Part shown: positions 60,451 through 64,000 of the stretch, one piece after another | How positions within the stretch are numbered: position 1 is the first letter of the stretch | How the letters are laid out: each line of letters begins with the position of its first letter | NCBI RefSeq assembly: GCF_024623785.1 | Contig: NZ_JANKBZ010000003.1 | Location: 124,001 to 188,000, forward strand | Reading direction: 5' to 3' | Length of the DNA stretch: 64,000 nt | Source of the DNA: Archangium lipolyticum | Lineage (GTDB): Bacteria; Myxococcota; Myxococcia; Myxococcales; Myxococcaceae | Notes under the pieces: generated by a model | Database searches by the model: none | Seen by the model: the letters and a program-made list of their open reading frames with translations, nothing else | Told to the model about the DNA's origin: nothing | Program-made: the position numbers and the translations under genes

Positions 60451-60491
60451 ATATATCAGCAGCCTGGAAGATATATTGGCAGATTGCCAAT
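60451..60491. promoter_or_regulatory. Two adjacent palindromes upstream of the flavin reductase gene
   Basis: ATATATC (60451-60457) and GATATAT (60470-60476) form a spaced inverted repeat; overlapping its end, ATTGGCA-GAT-TGCCAAT (60475-60491) is a second, compact palindrome. They lie 27-67 bp before the gene in AT-rich DNA unusual for this chromosome, and so look like operator sites. Confidence 0.55.
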
Positions 60492-60690
60492 GCGCTGGCG
60501 CGGTCTCCCCGCTCCGGCTCGGGAATATCCAGACACGGCGTGGAGACCTTCAATGCCTCCACGGCCCCGTGAGAGGGGAGCGGGTGCACGTTCCTGGAAG
60601 TCGTGTGCACGAAACCGGCGCCTTTCGTGCATCCGGATGCACGGTTCTCGGGGAGGAGCACCCGGCATGGGACATGCTTCAGGGCCGGGG
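60492..60690. other. Intergenic DNA before the lipoprotein gene
   Basis: About 200 bp with no supported gene. It should contain the promoter of the lipoprotein gene at 60691. No repeat or hairpin stands out apart from the palindromes just before it. Confidence 0.4.
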
Positions 60691-61344
60691 ATGACCCGAA
60701 CCTCCTTGCTGCCCGTAGCTCTTCTAGGACTCTTGGGGCTCGCCTCGTCGGGCTGTGTCTCGACGGGGATGGCCCGTACAGTGGACCCGGGGCGACTCCA
60801 GGTGTCGCTTTCCCCTGGCGTGCAGGGCGCCATGGGCCTCAACGGCCCGGGCGCGGCCTATCCACAAGGAGAGGTGGGAGTCCGCTATGGCCTGACCGAG
60901 CGGATCGATGTGGGCGCCAGGGTGTTCATCCCGGGCATCGAGGCGGATGCCCGGTTCGGGTTGCTGCGCGCGCTCTCGCTGAAGCACGGGGTGGACCTCA
61001 CGCTGGCGCCCAGCGTGCGGTACATCCCCAATTTCGATCTCAGCAGTGCATGGGACGGCGCGGGGATGGTGCAACTCCCGCTGCTCATCGGCGTGAACCT
61101 GGAGGGGTACCAACTGGTGCTGGGGCCAAGAGTCGCCTATCTGTTCGGCAAGGCGCTCGACTACACCACGTCTCGAGAGCCCTTGCTGGTGGGGTCGTCT
61201 CTGGGGGTTGCCGTGCCCATCGGTCGGTGGTTCCACGTCATGCCCGAGGTCTCGGTGCTTCAGGAGCCCACGAGGCCCCCTCTCGAGCACGTGATGCTCC
61301 AGGCGGGCGTCGGCTTCATCTTCGGAGGCTACACGCAGGAGTGA
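60691..61344 (+). CDS. Outer-membrane-barrel-like lipoprotein
   Basis: A 217-aa exported protein. The signal LLPVALLGLLGLASSGC has a lipobox-like end with Cys at about residue 22. The mature part alternates polar and hydrophobic residues in short strands (QGEVGVRYGLTERIDVGARVF, YQLVLGPRVAYLFGKAL, HVMLQAGVGFIFGGYTQE), as expected of a small membrane-bound beta-barrel. I know no function. ATG 60691 fits the signal peptide; an ATG at 60667 is possible. The last 12 codons and the following bases are copied at 62763-62838. Confidence 0.7.
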   Translation: MTRTSLLPVALLGLLGLASSGCVSTGMARTVDPGRLQVSLSPGVQGAMGLNGPGAAYPQGEVGVRYGLTERIDVGARVFIPGIEADARFGLLRALSLKHGVDLTLAPSVRYIPNFDLSSAWDGAGMVQLPLLIGVNLEGYQLVLGPRVAYLFGKALDYTTSREPLLVGSSLGVAVPIGRWFHVMPEVSVLQEPTRPPLEHVMLQAGVGFIFGGYTQE

Positions 61345-61384
61345 GCCCCACGTCCTCCCGGGGGACACGCGGGGGTGGCCGCCG
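61309..61384 (+). repeat. Second 76-bp repeat, source copy
   Basis: Contains the last 12 codons of the lipoprotein gene, its stop, and a hairpin-forming segment (GTCCTCC and GGGGGAC). Matches 62763-62838 over 76 bp with three mismatches. Confidence 0.85.
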
Positions 61385-61894
61385 GCGGAGTGGTGCGGTC
61401 AGGGCCCATCGCACCCGGGCGACCAGCGTCCGTCTCGTACAGCACCGTCCCCTCCGGCTGCCTCCGCCGGTACGCCCCCCCGCGCTCCTCCACCTGCCCC
61501 TCCCCAGCCACATCTCGCCAGGGCACACGCTACCGATGGGCTCCCACGAACCTCCCTGGAGCACCGTGCGCCCCTGGTTCTGTCTCCAGAGTGTCTCCAA
61601 AGCTGGAGGGGACTCCGGGCGACAGGCGGGACTGGCGAGGACTGCCCCGTGGACTCGAAGTGCCCGGATTCACTCACGATTCAGCGAAAGGCGTGTGCCG
61701 TCGCGGGTTTGGGGCACCCCTCGTCCACGGGTTCAAATCCTGTCTCCCTGGTCAGTCAAGTGGTCCTTGGCCGGAGCCCCCGCCATTGCCAGCTGTTTGG
61801 CTCCTGACACATGGGCCGGGTGCCACGGCGGTAATGAGCCTCGAGTGACATAGTTGGCCAGGGAGGCCGCTGGGCAAGCACGAGGCGGAAAGAG
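61385..61894 (+). other. Non-coding stretch with a third copy of the T-arm-like core
   Basis: About 510 bp without a gene I can support. At 61732-61752 the 21-mer beginning GGTTCAAATCCTGTCTCC, which is also present at 62899-62919 and (18 bp) at 53602-53619, recurs in the same orientation. The left half of the hairpin is not conserved here (CCACG instead of AGACA), so only the right half of the putative attachment site is present. Confidence 0.6.
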
Positions 61895-62359
61895 ATGAAA
61901 TGGACCGTTCTGGTGGTTGCTGTCGTGGTGGCCAGCATCGGATGTGCCCATTCTCAGCGACCGGAACCCCGAATCTATGTCATCTCCGAGGACGCACGGG
62001 GAGTTGGCACCGCCCTTGGAACTGGTGGCTCTGGCTTCCGTAACTGCGATGCGGAGCAGAATGAGTGTTATGACGATTGCTGGAACACCGAGCCTTTGCC
62101 ATACCCTCAAACGGAGCGGGACGGATGGCTCCGTAGGCATTGCACCAGTAAATGCCTCAAGGTGTATATGGAATGCGAAAAGGCAAACGAACAGAAGGCA
62201 CGGGAGCTGAAGTTCTCGCGTGTTGACGAGGCGATCGAGTGGATCAGGAATCACAAGGCCCAAGTGGCGCTTGGGACGGTCGTCGTCATCGCTGGCGTTG
62301 CCTTTGTTCTCACGACAGGCGGTTCTGGTGCGCTGATTCTGGCTCCTCTTGCCCTCTAA
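61895..62359 (+). CDS. Cys-rich lipoprotein with C-terminal hydrophobic segment (Sit-like)
   Basis: A 154-aa protein. The signal VLVVAVVVASIGC has a lipobox with Cys at residue 17. The middle has a cluster of six cysteines (NCDAEQNECYDDCW, then HCTSKCLKVYMEC), and the C-terminus is a Gly/Val/Ala-rich hydrophobic segment (about 123-150). In my recollection, front parts of this kind, with the sequence GTVVVIAGVAFVLTTGG, occur in myxobacterial lipoprotein toxins exchanged between cells (SitA-like), where a toxin domain follows. Here the protein ends right after the hydrophobic part, so it is either short or truncated. The next gene starts 12 bp on. The assignment is tentative. Base use is less GC-rich than around it. 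Confidence 0.6.
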   Translation: MKWTVLVVAVVVASIGCAHSQRPEPRIYVISEDARGVGTALGTGGSGFRNCDAEQNECYDDCWNTEPLPYPQTERDGWLRRHCTSKCLKVYMECEKANEQKARELKFSRVDEAIEWIRNHKAQVALGTVVVIAGVAFVLTTGGSGALILAPLAL

Positions 62360-62371
62360 TCCGGTGCGCCA

Positions 62372-62761
62372 ATGGCTTATGATGCAGACTTCGATGTTGA
62401 TGCCGTGATGAAGACGCTCGGTACCATCAGCGACAAGTACCAGAAGGACTCGCCGGAAGATGAGGCCCTCCGGATCGCCGCGGTGGCGTTGCTCTATGTC
62501 CGAGACATTCAGAAGCTGGAGGAGTACCGCGACTATTTCCGGGAGTTCGTCACGGGCAAGCCCATCATTGTTTCTCAAACGTTCGCAACGAGAGAAGAAG
62601 CAGATGAATGGCTCGTCAGTGGAAAGGCCACGGATGGCGAGCTTGTCAGCATCGCGGGCCAGGGTTTCACCGCGCACCATCTTCCGAAGGGATGGAAGTT
62701 CCTCCGGGCGCGCGTGCCGGAGGAACTGGAGCCCCCTCCCGAGAAGCCAGAGCCGACGTAG
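62372..62761 (+). CDS. Small cytoplasmic protein, possible immunity partner
   Basis: A 129-aa acidic protein without signal or membrane helix. Its first 60 residues are helical, and FATREEADEWLVSGKATDGE followed by LVSIAGQGF resembles a motif of small myxobacterial proteins encoded after exchanged lipoprotein toxins. It starts 12 bp after the Cys-rich lipoprotein gene. Immunity to that protein or to its full-length relatives is a reasonable guess but not shown. The end is Pro/Glu-rich and is followed immediately by the chimeric repeat block. Confidence 0.55.
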   Translation: MAYDADFDVDAVMKTLGTISDKYQKDSPEDEALRIAAVALLYVRDIQKLEEYRDYFREFVTGKPIIVSQTFATREEADEWLVSGKATDGELVSIAGQGFTAHHLPKGWKFLRARVPEELEPPPEKPEPT

Positions 62762-62762
62762 T

Positions 62763-62838
62763 GTCGGCTTCATCTTCGGAGGCTACACGGAGGAGTGAGC
62801 CCCGCGTCCTCCCGGAGGACACGCGGGGGTGGCCGCCG
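62763..62838 (+). repeat. Second 76-bp repeat, copied segment with near-perfect hairpin
   Basis: Copy of 61309-61384, including GFIFGGYTEE and a stop codon. Here CCCCGCG (62800-62806) can pair with CGCGGGG (62822-62828) and the inner TCCTCC with GGAGGA. Two of the three differences from the source copy improve this pairing. It abuts the 76-bp repeat at 62841 with two bases between. Confidence 0.85.
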
Positions 62839-62840
62839 AC

Positions 62841-62916
62841 CCTTCGCCGAGAAGCGCAAGCCCGCCTACAAGGGGCGCTGAGCAGGGCGGGGGAGACAGG
62901 TTCAAATCCTGTCTCC
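62841..62916 (+). repeat. 76-bp direct repeat, right copy (candidate attR)
   Basis: Identical to 53544-53619: the last 13 codons of enoyl-CoA hydratase, stop, and the T-arm-like hairpin. The rest of the hydratase gene is absent here, so this is a displaced copy that marks the right edge of the 9.3-kb island. Confidence 0.88.
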
Positions 62917-62962
62917 CTGAGTCCAGCGTCCGGGCGAGACCCGCCAGGGCCCGGGGCACCTC

Positions 62963-63997
62963 CTAGGGAGGAGGCATCCGAGTCCCGCGCTGGGCCGCCA
63001 GCCGCCGCTCATACATGCGGAACCAGAGCGCGATGCCCGCGTCGGCCCTGACCAGGTGGAAGTCTTCCCGGACGGGGTGCCTGGGCCTGCCGTCGCGCAA
63101 CAGCGCATGGTCTTCGGGTTGGATGAGTCGCACCTCCGCTTGGACGAGGAACCATGCCACCAGCCCTCCCACGAGCGGGAGCTGGCTGCGGTAGCGGAAG
63201 ACCACCCAGGTGTTCTCCTCGTCGATGGGGGTGGCCACCGCGAGGGTCTGGGTGAAGCGGCCGAAGCGGGCGAGCAGCAGATGCGGAAAGAGCACCCTGA
63301 TTTCCGCCTCGAAACCGCTCCGGCCGTCCCAGGGCCTGCCATCGTCCTGGCGCAGGACGCAGTGGGTGTGGATGACGTCGCCCTCGAGGCGCGCCGTGTA
63401 GGGCTCCAACCAGGTCCCCATGCCCGGAGCCCACCGGCGGTGGGCGAAGGGAAAGTGGTGCAGGTCCAGGTTCCCCTCCATCACCCGGGCGAAGGGAACA
63501 TTCCAGGTCAACGTGGCGGTACACGTGCCCGCTCCCTCCCCTGGAATTTCATGACTCCAGGGCAGCGGAGGGAGCTCCTCCCGTTGCTCACCCCACCACA
63601 GCCACACCAGGCCGAGGCTCTCCCGTACCGCGTATCCCTTCACCCGCAGGCCGGTTCGGATCGGGCGCGCCTTTCCCTCGCAGGGCACGTGCACGCACGC
63701 GCCATCCGCCGAGAAGCGCATGCCATGGTAGGGACACTCCAGGCACCCACCCACCACCCGACCCCGGGAGAGATCGGCACCCCGGTGGGGACACGCCGTC
63801 TCCTGGGCCACCGGCTGGCCCCGGGCATCCCGCCAGAGCACGAGCTCGCGGCCGAGCCGGGTAACCTTCACGGGCCGGCGGCCCAGCCGTTTCGCTTCCA
63901 GTACCGGGTACCACGTGTCGCGCACGAACGCCTCGCGCGCTTCCGGTTCCCGCGTCCGTCTGTTCTCATCTGTCCTCATCCATCCAGGGGTTCCCAT
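62963..63997 (-). CDS. Rieske 2Fe-2S aromatic-ring-hydroxylating-type oxygenase
   Basis: A 344-aa oxygenase alpha-subunit-like protein. The Rieske cluster ligands are CPHRGADL and CPYHGMRF (C-x-H ... C-x-x-H). The mononuclear iron site includes the pair of His in GNLDLHHFPFAH. Overall it resembles the VanA/pheophorbide-a-oxygenase-like group of Rieske proteins, which demethylate or hydroxylate aromatic or sterol-like compounds with an external reductase. Start ATG 63997 is only a few bases from the window end; ATG 63979 is an alternative. It lies just outside the island, facing it. Confidence 0.88.
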   Translation of the reverse strand: MGTPGWMRTDENRRTREPEAREAFVRDTWYPVLEAKRLGRRPVKVTRLGRELVLWRDARGQPVAQETACPHRGADLSRGRVVGGCLECPYHGMRFSADGACVHVPCEGKARPIRTGLRVKGYAVRESLGLVWLWWGEQREELPPLPWSHEIPGEGAGTCTATLTWNVPFARVMEGNLDLHHFPFAHRRWAPGMGTWLEPYTARLEGDVIHTHCVLRQDDGRPWDGRSGFEAEIRVLFPHLLLARFGRFTQTLAVATPIDEENTWVVFRYRSQLPLVGGLVAWFLVQAEVRLIQPEDHALLRDGRPRHPVREDFHLVRADAGIALWFRMYERRLAAQRGTRMPPP

Positions 63998-64000
63998 GCC

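Noticed and set aside
61375..61848. 157-codon frame in the gap after the lipoprotein gene
   Set aside because: No ribosome site or recognisable motif, and it crosses the third attachment-like core; treated as non-coding.

Overview
The window looks like chromosomal DNA of a myxobacterium, most likely of the Cystobacter/Archangium/Myxococcus type. It is very GC-rich with G/C-ending codons. It also carries families typical of that group: a Ser/Thr kinase next to a TIGR02268/DUF2381 protein, a DUF4331 operon, abundant secreted and lipoprotein genes, and sphingolipid-type genes. No species is claimed. About 45 genes are intact or nearly so; most of the rest is short intergenic DNA with hairpins and palindromes.

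1-5.6 kb: a probable sphingolipid region. A serine-palmitoyltransferase-like enzyme and a GNAT-fold acyltransferase form one operon (minus strand). Diverging from them is an RND lipid-exporter-like protein translationally coupled to a PAP2/IPC-synthase-like membrane enzyme. 5.6-11 kb: an aminotransferase, then an acyl-CoA mutase operon. It has a large subunit with a histone-H1-like tail and isobutyryl-CoA-mutase-type pocket residues, a methyltransferase, a B12 subunit and an HMG-CoA lyase, the last three with overlapping ends. 11-18 kb: a murein endopeptidase with LysM, a large secreted C45-hydrolase fusion, and an unusual protein with a GT-B-like part and a Cys-His-Asp peptidase-like C-terminus. 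18-22 kb: GlnRS with a GatB/YqeY tail, and an MFS transporter.

22-26.8 kb: accessory genes. These are a coiled-coil membrane protein, an M91-like effector-type metalloprotease, xylulokinase, and an SMI1/KNR4 protein together with a truncated duplicate of it. 26.8-32.5 kb: a polyol ABC transporter with mannitol 2-dehydrogenase, convergent with xylB and the SMI1/KNR4 gene; together these genes suggest import of a polyol, oxidation to a ketose and phosphorylation. 32.6-44 kb: a P450, a kinase/DUF2381 pair, a lipoprotein with 28 RCC1 repeats (four times seven), a beta-carbonic anhydrase divergent from a bestrophin-like channel, and a membrane-anchored methyltransferase. 44-53.6 kb: a MEDS sensor with a hybrid histidine kinase, a DUF4331/TPR/small-secreted-protein operon, a Tim44/zinc-ribbon/TerB protein and an enoyl-CoA hydratase.

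53.5-62.9 kb: a genomic-island-like stretch bounded by a perfect 76-bp direct repeat. Each copy carries the last codons of the enoyl-CoA hydratase gene plus a tRNA-T-arm-like hairpin, and the core of that hairpin occurs a third time inside. The left edge is littered with gene fragments (aldehyde dehydrogenase, an unknown gene, an IS3-type transposase) and a superoxide-dismutase remnant lies further in. The main cargo is a two-gene unit: a 145-aa two-helix membrane protein whose stop overlaps the start of a 1406-aa STAND NTPase. This is the best candidate here for an undescribed, probably defensive, system. The right part holds a flavin reductase, a lipoprotein barrel gene and a Cys-rich lipoprotein/small-protein pair resembling myxobacterial toxin-immunity cassettes. 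After the island comes a Rieske oxygenase.
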